Shown here one piece after another: positions 8,811-16,700 of a DNA stretch of 51,839 nt. The DNA is from Planktothrix sp. FACHB-1365 (GTDB lineage Bacteria; Cyanobacteriota; Cyanobacteriia; Cyanobacteriales; Microcoleaceae): positions 1-51,839 of the forward strand of contig NZ_JACJSC010000041.1 of assembly GCF_014697575.1 (NCBI RefSeq), given 5' to 3'. The notes beneath the pieces are model-generated. The model saw nothing but the letters and a program-made list of their open reading frames with translations. It did no database searches and had not been told where the DNA came from. The translations under genes and the position numbers were made by a program. The stretch's first letter is position 1. Each line of letters begins with the position of its first letter.

Positions 8811-9881
8811 TTACAATGAAATAACCTGAAATAACCACTGTTCAATGCGATCGCCTAAAGCATCTAAAGAATATTCTGTTTCCGCCTGTTGACGACAGAC
8901 AAAACGGTCAATTTGATCTAGCTTTTGAATAGCCTGAACTAACTGATTAATATTATCAGGTTCCACTAACCAACCGCTTACTCCATCTCGAATAATTTCT
9001 GTTGGCCCTCCTCGGCGATAGGAAATCACAGGAACGCCACAAGCTAATGCTTCAATTGCTACATTCCCAAACGCTTCTATCCAGCGATGAGTCATCACTA
9101 AAGCGCGACATTGACGAACTTGTTCTTGAAGTTTTTCCGTTGATAAAAAGCCTAAGTATTGAATTGGAGCATCGGAATAATTTTGAACAATGGTTTGCCA
9201 GTAAGCTTCATCTTGAATTTTACCCATAATCATTAAGGAAATTCCCGTTTTCTGGGAAGCCGCAACCGCATCTTCTAAACCTTTTTCGGGTGAAATTCTA
9301 CCGACCCAAGCTAATTGATTTTTGGGTTCAGCACAAAACTGATATTGAGATAAATCAATCGCATTACTTAAACAAAAATAACCTTCTTTTAACCCAAAAG
9401 TTTTGGCTTGACTATGGGTATGAAAAGCAATGGAACCCGGACACTGTTGAATGGCGTTGTGAACAGCTTGATCCATGACATCGGTTAAGGAACCCATACT
9501 GACTAAATGGATTAATTTCCCTTTAAAAAAAGGCGTTAAAAATAAAGGCAACCAATCATAAGCAAAGTTTAAAATAATATCATATTGATCAGCAACTTGT
9601 TGAGCATAATTCCACAAATTCGTTAACACGGAATTATCCGGTAAAATCACCGGATCATGACGGTTTTGGGTTTGGGCTAAAGTTTGTAATTCTCCTGGAA
9701 TTTCTACTATTGAAAAAGACTCTAATTGAGACGTTTCCGGGGCTGCAATCGTAATTTCATGACCTCGTTGACGCAGAACGGTTGCCAGATTTAAGACTGT
9801 TAATTCTACACCTCCTCCCAATCCCGATCCCAACGGCCCAACGGGAGTGGATACCAATAAGAGTTTTAAGCGTTGATTCAT
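8811..9881 (-). CDS. GT4 glycosyltransferase, possibly tetrahydrobiopterin glucosyltransferase-like
   Basis: A 356-aa GT-B enzyme. The N-terminal STPVGPLGSGLGGGVELTV is the donor/acceptor loop of retaining GT4 enzymes, and the C-terminal EAFGNVAIEALACGVPVISY carries the E-x7-E motif that contacts the nucleotide sugar, followed by GWLVEPDN. The opening 'STP.GPLGSG.GGGVELT' recalls the cyanobacterial UDP-glucose:tetrahydrobiopterin glucosyltransferases, which would make pteridine glycosides. That assignment is from memory of the family and is only moderate; a general GT4 activity is certain. It could share a transcript with the LD-carboxypeptidase gene 39 bases downstream. Confidence 0.85.
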   Translation of the reverse strand: MNQRLKLLLVSTPVGPLGSGLGGGVELTVLNLATVLRQRGHEITIAAPETSQLESFSIVEIPGELQTLAQTQNRHDPVILPDNSVLTNLWNYAQQVADQYDIILNFAYDWLPLFLTPFFKGKLIHLVSMGSLTDVMDQAVHNAIQQCPGSIAFHTHSQAKTFGLKEGYFCLSNAIDLSQYQFCAEPKNQLAWVGRISPEKGLEDAVAASQKTGISLMIMGKIQDEAYWQTIVQNYSDAPIQYLGFLSTEKLQEQVRQCRALVMTHRWIEAFGNVAIEALACGVPVISYRRGGPTEIIRDGVSGWLVEPDNINQLVQAIQKLDQIDRFVCRQQAETEYSLDALGDRIEQWLFQVISL

Positions 9882-9904
9882 TTATAGCGTTACATATTAC
9901 AGTT

Positions 9905-9955
9905 GTACAGACGTGCCAATAGCCTTCGGCAGAGCTTCGCCCAGGCACGTCTCTA
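9905..9955. repeat. GTAGAGAC-type palindromic repeat, diverged copy
   Basis: GTACAGACGTGCC and GGCACGTCTCTAC form 13-base arms with one mismatch around a loop that itself contains an internal CTTCGGCAGAGCTTCGCC structure. Related palindromes lie at 18808-18841 and 49138-49177. Confidence 0.65.
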
Positions 9956-9970
9956 CTAAATCCTAAAACT

Positions 9971-9994
9971 GTTCGGTGTTCGGTGTTCGGTGTT
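9971..9994. repeat. Heptamer tandem repeat (STRR)
   Basis: GTTCGGT repeated about three times (GTTCGGTGTTCGGTGTTCGG). Short tandem heptamers are common between genes in filamentous cyanobacteria. Confidence 0.8.
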
Positions 9995-10098
9995 TCCTTG
10001 ACAAGTAGTGCTATATTTTTCGCACCGCGTATTCGGGACAGTTATTGGTTTAATGGGATTGAATTTGTACTCAACCCAACCCCTAATTCCTCAGTCAA

Positions 10099-10443
10099 TT
10101 AACGACCTCTTGGTAACGTTAGTCCTTCCGCCGCTACCCGATATTCTTCAACATTATCACTAAAATCAATCGGTAAAACAGCTACCACATTTTCATGGGG
10201 ACGGGGAATAATCACCCAAGTTTCTAATGCTGCACCATAGGCTTTTTCAACCGCCGCAATTCCAGCATCCATGGCGGTTTTAACTTCGGAAACATCTCCC
10301 CGAATCATAATTGTAAATCGCGCACTTCCGGCTCGAATATAGCCCACCAACGTTACCCGACCCGCTTTTACCATGGCATCGGCGGCGGCTAAAACACCAG
10401 GAAATCCTTTGGTTTCTAAAGCTCCAACGGCTTGCTGTGACAT
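10099..10443 (-). CDS. ccmK4: Carboxysome shell hexamer protein CcmK4
   Basis: A 114-aa single-BMC-domain protein that forms hexameric tiles of the beta-carboxysome shell. It shows the Pfam BMC pattern: GALETKGFPGVLAAADAMVKAGRVTLVGY, then RFTIMIRGDVSEVKTAMDAG. The extended C-terminus (PRPHENVVAVLPIDF...) and the Arg-containing pore-side loop 'IRAGSARF' match CcmK4 rather than CcmK1/K2. A strong ribosome site (AGGAG) precedes the ATG. It lies 72 bases downstream of ccmK3 on the same strand, the satellite ccmK3-ccmK4 pair found apart from the main ccm operon in beta-cyanobacteria. CcmK3 and CcmK4 can form mixed hexamers, so joint expression is meaningful. Confidence 0.95.
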   Translation of the reverse strand: MSQQAVGALETKGFPGVLAAADAMVKAGRVTLVGYIRAGSARFTIMIRGDVSEVKTAMDAGIAAVEKAYGAALETWVIIPRPHENVVAVLPIDFSDNVEEYRVAAEGLTLPRGR

Positions 10444-10515
10444 TTAATTTCTCCTGAATTAATTAGACTTTAAAGGTGCTGCAATTGAATAGTTTTCGCA
10501 AAATTAGAAGTTAGG

Positions 10516-10824
10516 TTAAGTGCGGAAACGTTCACTCAGTTCTGTGTAGCCAATTGACATAACATCTACAATGTTCTCAGGGGGGTTGGGAACGACGTAG
10601 TAAGTAATTAGTGAACAGCCAAACGTCTTTTCTGCTGCTTCAACACCAGCTTGGACAGCAGGAACCACTTCCGATGTTGGGCCACGAACTGCGACGATAA
10701 ACTCACCCCGTTCTGCTAAATCATAGTAAACAAGGGTGACTCGCGCAGCCTTGACCATCGCATCTGCTGCGGCTAAAACCCCTGGAAAACCCAGGGTTTG
10801 TATGACACCAACTGCCTCTGGCAT
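10516..10824 (-). CDS. ccmK3: Carboxysome shell protein CcmK3
   Basis: A 102-aa BMC-domain protein. MPEAVGVIQTLGFPGVLAAADAMVKAARVTLVYYDLAERGEF is diagnostic of CcmK3: the pore loop is replaced by an acidic DLAERG segment, unlike the small-residue pore loops of CcmK1/K2. CcmK3 is reported not to make homohexamers alone but to combine with CcmK4, which is encoded next. AGGAG precedes the start. Together the two tune the permeability of the carboxysome shell; they are not the main shell components. Confidence 0.94.
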   Translation of the reverse strand: MPEAVGVIQTLGFPGVLAAADAMVKAARVTLVYYDLAERGEFIVAVRGPTSEVVPAVQAGVEAAEKTFGCSLITYYVVPNPPENIVDVMSIGYTELSERFRT

Positions 10825-10895
10825 TGAAGTCTCCTAGTAAGAACGGAACGCATCAAAACCATTGTACGACTGAATGGTACCGTCAAGATTAAGAT

Positions 10896-10914
10896 AGGTT
10901 TCAGGTTTCAGGTC
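10896..10914. repeat. Heptamer tandem repeat (STRR)
   Basis: AGGTTTC repeated about two and a half times upstream of ccmK3. Confidence 0.7.
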
Positions 10915-11017
10915 AGGGAGGGCTGAGGTTCACGATATAGAGTAGGAGTAAGGGATATCAATATCAATTTATCGATTATCACCCACCCAAAAACTCGGCA
11001 AAACATCAGATTTTATA

Positions 11018-12073
11018 TTAAAATCTAACGGAAAATTGCTTTAATTCTGATGGAATAACTGCCCCTTTTTCTGTTATAATAGCGGTAATTAATTCAGCAG
11101 GAGTTACATCAAAAGCTGGGTTAAAAAATTCCACGCCTTCAGGACAAATTCGAGTTGAACCCACTTGATAAACTTCTGTTGCATCTCGTTCTTCAATTGG
11201 AATTTCATCTCCGGTTGCTAATTTAAAATCAACCGTTGATAACGGTGCAGCCACAAAGAACGGAACGTTATGGGCTTTTGCCACAATGGCTAAACTATAG
11301 GTTCCGATTTTATTAGCCGCATCGCCATTCGCAGTAATTCGATCTGCTCCCACAATAACGGCATCAATTAACCCCTGTTTCATACAATGAGCCGCCATAT
11401 TATCGGAAATTAAAGTAACAGGAATTCGCTCTTGTACACATTCCCAAGTTGTTAATTTTGCCCCTTGTAAACGAGGACGGGTTTCATCCGCATACACTCG
11501 ATTTAACCGTCCAGAATTCCAAGCCGAACGAATCACCCCTAATGCAGTTCCATAGCCTCCTGTTGCTAACGCGCCTGCATTACAATGGGTAAGAATGGTT
11601 AGTTTTTCGGGGGTTTTAGGTAATACCGTTAATCCAGCTTCTCCAATTGCAAAACAAGTTTGAATATCGTCTTCTTTAATCGTATTTGCTTTTTGCAATA
11701 AAGCTATTTTAATATCATTAATTGTTCCAGAGGTTTCGATTGCCGTTTTCAACATTTGATCAATCGCCCAGAATAAATTAACCGCCGTTGGACGAGTGGC
11801 GCATAAAACTTGGGCAATCTCTTCTAATTGGGTTAAAAATACTTGACGGTCTGAAGTTTTAATCTCTTTTGCACCTAAATATAACCCATAAGCAGCGGCA
11901 ATTCCAATGGCAGGTGCACCCCGAACAATCATTGTTTTAATGGCTTCTGCCATTTGTTGATAGGTTGTAACTTCTATTCGGGTATATTCATCGGGGAGAC
12001 GGGTTTGGTCGATGAGTGAAGCGCGATCGCTTTCCCAAACAATGGGATCAACTTGAGTTAGATTTGAAGTCAT
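11018..12073 (-). CDS. mtnA: S-methyl-5-thioribose-1-phosphate isomerase
   Basis: A 351-aa enzyme of methionine salvage that converts 5-methylthioribose-1-phosphate to the ribulose form. Family motifs are all present: RGAPAIG (51-57), the active-site cysteine in [14 protein letters not shown] (Cys164), [10 protein letters not shown] (199-207) and the catalytic aspartate in [17 protein letters not shown] (Asp244). Length equals that of characterised enzymes. The gene starts with a clear ATG and stands alone; the neighbouring 41-aa gene is divergent. No other methionine-salvage gene is in the window. Confidence 0.95.
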   Translation of the reverse strand: MTSNLTQVDPIVWESDRASLIDQTRLPDEYTRIEVTTYQQMAEAIKTMIVRGAPAIGIAAAYGLYLGAKEIKTSDRQVFLTQLEEIAQVLCATRPTAVNLFWAIDQMLKTAIETSGTINDIKIALLQKANTIKEDDIQTCFAIGEAGLTVLPKTPEKLTILTHCNAGALATGGYGTALGVIRSAWNSGRLNRVYADETRPRLQGAKLTTWECVQERIPVTLISDNMAAHCMKQGLIDAVIVGADRITANGDAANKIGTYSLAIVAKAHNVPFFVAAPLSTVDFKLATGDEIPIEERDATEVYQVGSTRICPEGVEFFNPAFDVTPAELITAIITEKGAVIPSELKQFSVRF

Positions 12074-12302
12074 TTTGACAGTTAAATTTAAGCGTAGAAT
12101 ATTTTACCAATTATTTAATTATAAACCTAAAATAGATATTGTCATCTAAAATCACTATGAGGCAAATCACTGATTAATTGTGTCTGTTATCACTCAAAAC
12201 CCCTGATCTATTTCACGATCAGATGACGATAATATCACGGTAAACCTCAAGGATGAATGGCACAATTTTAAAAATAAGGCTAAGTCTTTGGAGTGCTTAC
12301 TT

Positions 12303-12428
12303 ATGGCTACTCAATCTTCCAACAAAGAACTGCGCCCCAACCCTTTCATGGCCTACCGTGATCCCGAAACGGGAAAATGGATTGTTGTGAAACCCGAAAC
12401 CAGGGATGTTGAGGTGGCCGCAGCATAA
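12303..12428 (+). CDS. Conserved small cyanobacterial protein (41 aa)
   Basis: ATG at 12303 with GGAG upstream; 41 codons ending in TAA. The product begins MATQSSNKELRPNPFMAYRD, continues PETGKWIVVKPETRD and ends VEVAAA. Short, basic-then-acidic, with a Trp-centred beta-hairpin pattern (DPETGKWIVV). The NPFMAYRDPETGKW core looks conserved rather than random, and the frame has good codon use, so I call it real. No function is known to me. It is too short for standard length cutoffs. Confidence 0.65.
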   Translation: MATQSSNKELRPNPFMAYRDPETGKWIVVKPETRDVEVAAA

Positions 12429-12797
12429 AGGATAACACGGTTAATGAGAGTGGTTTTTTCCCCTCATGGGTAACTGGGTGATGGTGATAACACAACCCAA
12501 CCCACAGTTAACTGTATATTCCTATTGTCCCTGTTTGTGATTAGTATTTTGTCCTGATTGCGGATTAACCAATCAGAAACGACTAAAACCGCAGACAGTT
12601 TTTCCCAACACGAACGAGATAACTGTGCCATTTCTCGAACTGTCTACTGCACCCGATGCACTTTAAGCTTAATTCTCTGATATCGGCTTTGTCAATAGAA
12701 TCACCCAAAACTGTAGAGGTTTAAATAGTGTCACATTCCCTAAGCCAGAATCTTGTTGATCTCGGTAGAGTATAAACATCGAATCAAGTTTATCCCC
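12429..12797. other. Intergenic region
   Basis: AT-rich spacer between the 41-aa gene and a hypothetical gene. I see no convincing RNA gene, repeat or terminator. Promoter elements for the downstream gene probably lie near the right end. Confidence 0.35.
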
Positions 12798-13136
12798 ATG
12801 AAATCCAACCTTAATTTTACCGATACTTTTACATCTGAGTCTACTACCCGTTGTTCTCATTCTGGTGACGTTTCTTTAACTGTTTCAGGTTTACAACACA
12901 TTATAGAAAACATGAACACATTTACCGGGGATGAGTGGCTGTCATTAGCACCTGATATTGATCAAGGAGAACTTTATCGAGATTGGTTTATTTGGTATGA
13001 TGCTGAAGTCACTCAAGTATGGGAAGCTTACGATCATTTAATGAATTGCTGGTTTGAAGCGGAAGATTTAGAAACCCTGAAAGCCACCATTGATTTGATT
13101 GAAAATTCCAGAACGGTTGTTCCTCTTGCTGCTTAA
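12798..13136 (+). CDS. Hypothetical protein (112 aa)
   Basis: ATG 12798 is preferred; an in-frame upstream codon at 12753 would add fifteen residues. A Ser/Thr-rich N-terminal third (TDTFTSESTTRCSHSGD) precedes a helical acidic region with many aromatics (DEWLSLAPDIDQ, WFIWYDAEVTQVWEAYDHLMNCW). No signal peptide or known domain. A hairpin terminator follows. Function unknown. Confidence 0.55.
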   Translation: MKSNLNFTDTFTSESTTRCSHSGDVSLTVSGLQHIIENMNTFTGDEWLSLAPDIDQGELYRDWFIWYDAEVTQVWEAYDHLMNCWFEAEDLETLKATIDLIENSRTVVPLAA

Positions 13137-13179
13137 TTTTGCTAAATTTAAGTCATAAAAATTTATGATCATTTCCAAA

Positions 13180-13197
13180 AGGGGCGAATTTGCCCCT
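13180..13197. terminator. Bidirectional terminator
   Basis: AGGGGC (13180-13185) pairs with GCCCCT (13192-13197), flanked by A-rich sequence on the left and ATATTTTTG on the right. It lies between convergent genes (hypothetical on the plus strand, HLIP on the minus strand) and can serve both. Confidence 0.75.
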
Positions 13198-13211
13198 ATA
13201 TTTTTGAGAAG

Positions 13212-13397
13212 TTAACGTAACCCTAACCAGGTAAATAAATCCTGATGGGTAAAAAATTCCAATACAATTAACAGAACAAATCCTACCATGGCAAAACGGC
13301 CATTAATTTGTTCAGCATAGCGAGTCCAACCCATTGCAGGTTCAGGTTGGGGGTTCGGTTCGTCAGGGGTAGCGGTAGAAGGTGTTGGAGAAGTCAT
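13212..13397 (-). CDS. High-light-inducible protein (HLIP/SCP)
   Basis: A 61-aa thylakoid protein with a Pro-rich stromal tail (residues 1-21), then the chlorophyll-binding helix ~29-50 carrying the canonical ExxNGRxAMxGF signature (EQINGRFAMVGF; Glu29, Asn32, Arg34 as pigment ligands). HLIPs bind chlorophyll a and carotenoid and quench excess energy or assist photosystem II assembly. The ATG overlaps the TGA of sdhB (ATGA at 13394-13397), so translation is probably coupled to a respiratory gene, which is an unusual pairing. Which Hli subclass it is cannot be settled by eye. Confidence 0.92.
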   Translation of the reverse strand: MTSPTPSTATPDEPNPQPEPAMGWTRYAEQINGRFAMVGFVLLIVLEFFTHQDLFTWLGLR

Positions 13398-14407
13398 GGT
13401 TGTTTTTCTAACTCTTGAATAGATTCAATTAGCGATCGCACTGTTTCTGTCCCTTGGGAAGGTTCAAAGGTGAGGGGGAATTTACCCCGCATCATTACCC
13501 GCATTCCGACGGGCCCTAAGCTGAGTAACCCCTTGAGATCGCGGAAATAATTCCCTACTACCATTACAGCAAATTTGCGCTCATCGACCCAACCGCCCTG
13601 TTTTACCAATTCCAGTAAGACTTTGCGGTGACGAATGGCACGACTCGCATCGGCGTCTTTGCGTTCTAGGATTTCATGCTTAATTTTGGTAATCTGATCC
13701 AGGGGAGCGACTTCCATGGGACAAACCGAATTACAGTTAAAGCAACGGGTACAGCCCCAAACTCCCTTTGTGCCTTCGTTATAATGTTCCAGGCGTTGTT
13801 CAGTTTTAGCATCCCGCGAGTCCGCCACCATCCGTTGAGCTTTGGCTAAGGCGTGGGGGCCAACAAAATTGGGGTTGACTTCGACGGCGTTACAATCGGA
13901 ATAACAAGCGCCACAGAGGATACAGTTGCCCATTTGGTCAAGTTTAGCCCGTTCTTCTGGGGTTTGTAAAAATTCTCGTTCAGGAATAGCCCGTCCTGCG
14001 GTACTGATGTAGGGTTCAACGGCTTCTAGGTTATCCCAAAAGCGGTTCATTTCCACCACTAAGTCTTTAATAACGGGTAAATTCCCCATAGGGGCTATCG
14101 TCATTTCTGGAATATCATTGACCTGGGATGGCTCAGAATTCGCCTCCGCAATTTTTTGTAAACGGGCGACTTCACTGCCAATATTTTCTTTACAAGCTAA
14201 GGCAGAACGGCCATTAATTCGCATCGAACAACTGCCACAAATCGTATTGCGACAGTTTTTTCTAAAGGCTAAGGTTCCATCCTGTTCCCATTTTATGCGG
14301 TTAAGACAGTCCAGAATGGTATTTCCCGGTTCAACATCGAGGACATAACTTTGTACTTGGGGAAAAGAATTAGGACTTTGCCTAACAATATTAAACTTTA
14401 CTTTCAT
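13394..14407 (-). CDS. sdhB: Succinate dehydrogenase/fumarate reductase iron-sulfur subunit
   Basis: A 337-aa subunit that passes electrons from the flavoprotein to quinone. [2Fe-2S] ligands: Cys52, Cys57, Cys60 and Cys72 (CRNTICGSC). The C-terminal ferredoxin part has two Cys clusters: CILCGACYSDC (Cys162/165/168/172) and CTRCFNCNSVCP (Cys219/222/225/229), for the [4Fe-4S] and [3Fe-4S] centres. At 337 aa it is longer than the E. coli protein, as in other cyanobacteria, where the extra sequence is C-terminal. No sdhA is adjacent, again usual for cyanobacteria. Start ATG at 14407. Overlaps the HLIP gene by four bases. Confidence 0.93.
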   Translation of the reverse strand: MKVKFNIVRQSPNSFPQVQSYVLDVEPGNTILDCLNRIKWEQDGTLAFRKNCRNTICGSCSMRINGRSALACKENIGSEVARLQKIAEANSEPSQVNDIPEMTIAPMGNLPVIKDLVVEMNRFWDNLEAVEPYISTAGRAIPEREFLQTPEERAKLDQMGNCILCGACYSDCNAVEVNPNFVGPHALAKAQRMVADSRDAKTEQRLEHYNEGTKGVWGCTRCFNCNSVCPMEVAPLDQITKIKHEILERKDADASRAIRHRKVLLELVKQGGWVDERKFAVMVVGNYFRDLKGLLSLGPVGMRVMMRGKFPLTFEPSQGTETVRSLIESIQELEKQP

Positions 14408-14455
14408 GTTGTTACACTCTTTGCAGGTTTATCGAGTATTGATCACACTCGTAGT

Positions 14456-14489
14456 GAGTCCTTTAGGACTCTCTTAGCCCTAAAGGGCT
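14456..14489. repeat. Paired palindromes
   Basis: Two adjacent perfect palindromes: GAGTCCT-TT-AGGACTC (14456-14471) and AGCCCT-AA-AGGGCT (14476-14489), in the gap between sdhB and the upstream hypothetical gene. They look like a dispersed cyanobacterial repeat and could fold into two hairpins in the transcript. Confidence 0.7.
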
Positions 14490-14495
14490 TACTAC

Positions 14496-15059
14496 TTATT
14501 CTACTTCTGACCATAACCGTTCTAATTGATAGCGCCAAGCGGTTAGGGTTCGTTCTCGATCTTCTGCACTATTGGTTAAATCTCCCATCACCCCTTCTGC
14601 ATAAAAACGTTCTAAATTTTGTAAGGTTGTTTCCATTGATTGTCCTTGCTGTTTCGCCACTAAAATAATTTCTTGAATTCGATTTTCAATCAGTCGATTA
14701 TAATAATCTGAAAATCCCGCTTCTTGAAGGGCAATCACATTAGAAATAGCTCGTTCAAAGTCGGTTTTTGTTAAGGTTTCTCGGTTATGTTGAAACACAG
14801 CCCAAACCACATTTTGATGAATTCCATAGCGAGTTTCTTGAGTTTGATCAAAATTGGCTTCTAAGAGTTGTTGTAAAATCAGTTGAACTTCTTGAACAGG
14901 AGCAATAGGAAGTAACATCCTCAACCAACTTTGATTTTCTGATAATAAAACTAACAAACGAAATTGCTCGGTTTCAACTTGCCATAAACTCGCTTCAATT
15001 TGACTTACGGCTGTTCCAAATCTAGCGGTTAAAATTTGAGTAATATCTGTAATTTCCAT
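14496..15059 (-). CDS. Hypothetical protein (187 aa)
   Basis: A soluble, mostly helical protein without signal peptide. The first half has alternating strands and helices (VSQIEASLWQVETEQFRLLVLL; RMLLPIAPVQEVQLILQQLLEANFDQ), slightly like a small chaperone-type alpha/beta fold; the second half is helical (ALQEAGFSDYYNRLIENRIQEIILVAKQQ). No catalytic signature. It lies 88 bases upstream of sdhB and 44 bases downstream of the propeller-like gene, all on one strand, so an operon is possible. Function unknown. Confidence 0.62.
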   Translation of the reverse strand: MEITDITQILTARFGTAVSQIEASLWQVETEQFRLLVLLSENQSWLRMLLPIAPVQEVQLILQQLLEANFDQTQETRYGIHQNVVWAVFQHNRETLTKTDFERAISNVIALQEAGFSDYYNRLIENRIQEIILVAKQQGQSMETTLQNLERFYAEGVMGDLTNSAEDRERTLTAWRYQLERLWSEVE

Positions 15060-15102
15060 AACATTTCCTACAAAAAGAACGTTAACACAGTAGAGGCTGA
15101 GT

Positions 15103-16626
15103 TTAGGGAAGCCATTGGGGATGAAACCCTAAAAAGGGTAATTCTTCAGGTTGAACTTGAGGTTTAGATCCATCGGTGGGTGTATCAATGACGAGAGGTA
15201 AAATCCAAATTCGACTGGTTTTAATAGTATCTCCTCCTTGGGTTTTTGTGGATTGTTCTAAATCATCGGGTTCTCCGGTTTTGATAACGGTCTGATCAAA
15301 CAGTAAGGCTAATCCATCGGGGGATAAACTGGTGTTGATTTCTTGTTGATTCGGTAAAATCACAAAGGGAACAACTTGTTTAGTTTTGATATCGATCGCA
15401 ACAATATAAGGCTGTTCTTGATAGGTTTCGGGATTATCCAAAACTTCAGTAATTAAACAATATAAAACACTATTGCTAGGATCAAATTCAGCACTGATAA
15501 TATTGCCAAAGGGGGGAGTGCGATACAATTCTTGTTCTTGTCCTTGGTTATTCACCACAAATAGCGATCGCGTTCCATCAGGATTAAATTTTACCATTGC
15601 GGCGGCACTTCCATCCCGTGCAAAGCCTAAAACTTGACCGAATTTGGGTAAAAATTCTAAGGGTTTAGCATCGGGTTTTAAAGGTAAAATTGTTGTTAAA
15701 TCTGGCCCTTGAGCAATCACAACGGATTGACTATCGGGTGCAATTAAAAAGTCTCCACCCTGAGCATTTAAAGGTTTAGGAGATTTCCCCTTTTCAATAA
15801 ACCAAGGACTCGCATCATTAGGATTAGTTTTACTCACCCGTTGGATCACAATTATATTACCATCGGGAGATAAATCAAATTTTAAATTCCGATAATATTT
15901 GTTATCTAAAAGTTTTTCAATTTCCCCTGGAGGTTGGACGGGTTTAGAATTATCTTGGGGAGATTGAGGATTAATTCCCGTTGTCACCGTATATAATTCC
16001 GGTTCAATTAATCCTTGTTTTTGTCCGGTTTTAGTAATGGCTGAAAACAGAATTCTATCACCTTTGGGATAGGGTTCAAAATCTAAAACCACTAAATCTT
16101 CAGGCGTTAATGGAATGGGTTTAGGTTCTTTATTACTAAGATTAACTAAGATTAATCGTCCTTCTTCCTTTCCCTGAACTCCAATATAAACAAATGCCCG
16201 ATCTCGACTACGAAAAAATCCTGTAAACGGTGCAATTAATGTTCCTTGGTTCTCTCCATATAAATGATCTCTAGCCCCTTTTAACTGCACACTAAAGGGT
16301 GTTCCATAGGGAACGGGTTCGGATAAGGTATAAGCCATGCGTCGTCCTGCCCAACTCATTTTACCCGCAAGAGGCGGATCAATTTGCAAATTCTTCTCAA
16401 CACTTTCTCGATTCATCGGTCGATTAAAAACCATTATAAAACCCATATCTTCGGCCCCAATTTGTTTATTTTGCCAAGTAAATTCTTTAACTTTCGGGGT
16501 GGTGCGATCGCCTGTTAATAAAACAATTCCGATCAAAATAGTTAAAACAATTATTAAGATTAATGCCACTTGATCTAACGGCTGAACCCATTTTAAATTT
16601 TTGAACTTGGTTGTAAAACTATTCAT
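15103..16626 (-). CDS. Membrane-anchored Ig-like/TolB-like beta-propeller protein
   Basis: A 507-aa protein with an N-terminal anchor helix (residues ~18-38, VALILIIVLTILIGIVLLTGD), then an SbsA-type Ig-like domain (FIMVFNRPMNRESVEKNLQ...; ~60-135) and repeated WD40/TolB-like strands (e.g. LSPDGNIIVIQRV, LAPDSQSVVIAQG, SLSPDGLALLFDQ) that suggest a beta-propeller. The bulk should lie outside the cytoplasmic membrane. No enzyme motif is seen; binding or scaffolding is the likeliest role. Same strand as the hypothetical gene downstream, 43 bases apart. Confidence 0.72.
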   Translation of the reverse strand: MNSFTTKFKNLKWVQPLDQVALILIIVLTILIGIVLLTGDRTTPKVKEFTWQNKQIGAEDMGFIMVFNRPMNRESVEKNLQIDPPLAGKMSWAGRRMAYTLSEPVPYGTPFSVQLKGARDHLYGENQGTLIAPFTGFFRSRDRAFVYIGVQGKEEGRLILVNLSNKEPKPIPLTPEDLVVLDFEPYPKGDRILFSAITKTGQKQGLIEPELYTVTTGINPQSPQDNSKPVQPPGEIEKLLDNKYYRNLKFDLSPDGNIIVIQRVSKTNPNDASPWFIEKGKSPKPLNAQGGDFLIAPDSQSVVIAQGPDLTTILPLKPDAKPLEFLPKFGQVLGFARDGSAAAMVKFNPDGTRSLFVVNNQGQEQELYRTPPFGNIISAEFDPSNSVLYCLITEVLDNPETYQEQPYIVAIDIKTKQVVPFVILPNQQEINTSLSPDGLALLFDQTVIKTGEPDDLEQSTKTQGGDTIKTSRIWILPLVIDTPTDGSKPQVQPEELPFLGFHPQWLP

Positions 16627-16650
16627 AAATCATAATTATAGGTTTTAATT

Positions 16651-16668
16651 AATAACTGATAACTGATT
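16651..16668. repeat. Short heptamer repeat
   Basis: AACTGAT units (AATAACTGATAACTGATT) between two genes; reverse complement of the ATCAGTT repeat at 46718-46736. Confidence 0.6.
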
Positions 16669-16700
16669 TTGGGCGGGGAGGGACACAAGCCCCTACGGGT

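Noticed and set aside
14351-14668. 105-codon plus-strand frame across the sdhB upstream gap
   Set aside because: Overlaps two supported minus-strand genes and the paired palindromes; no family signal.
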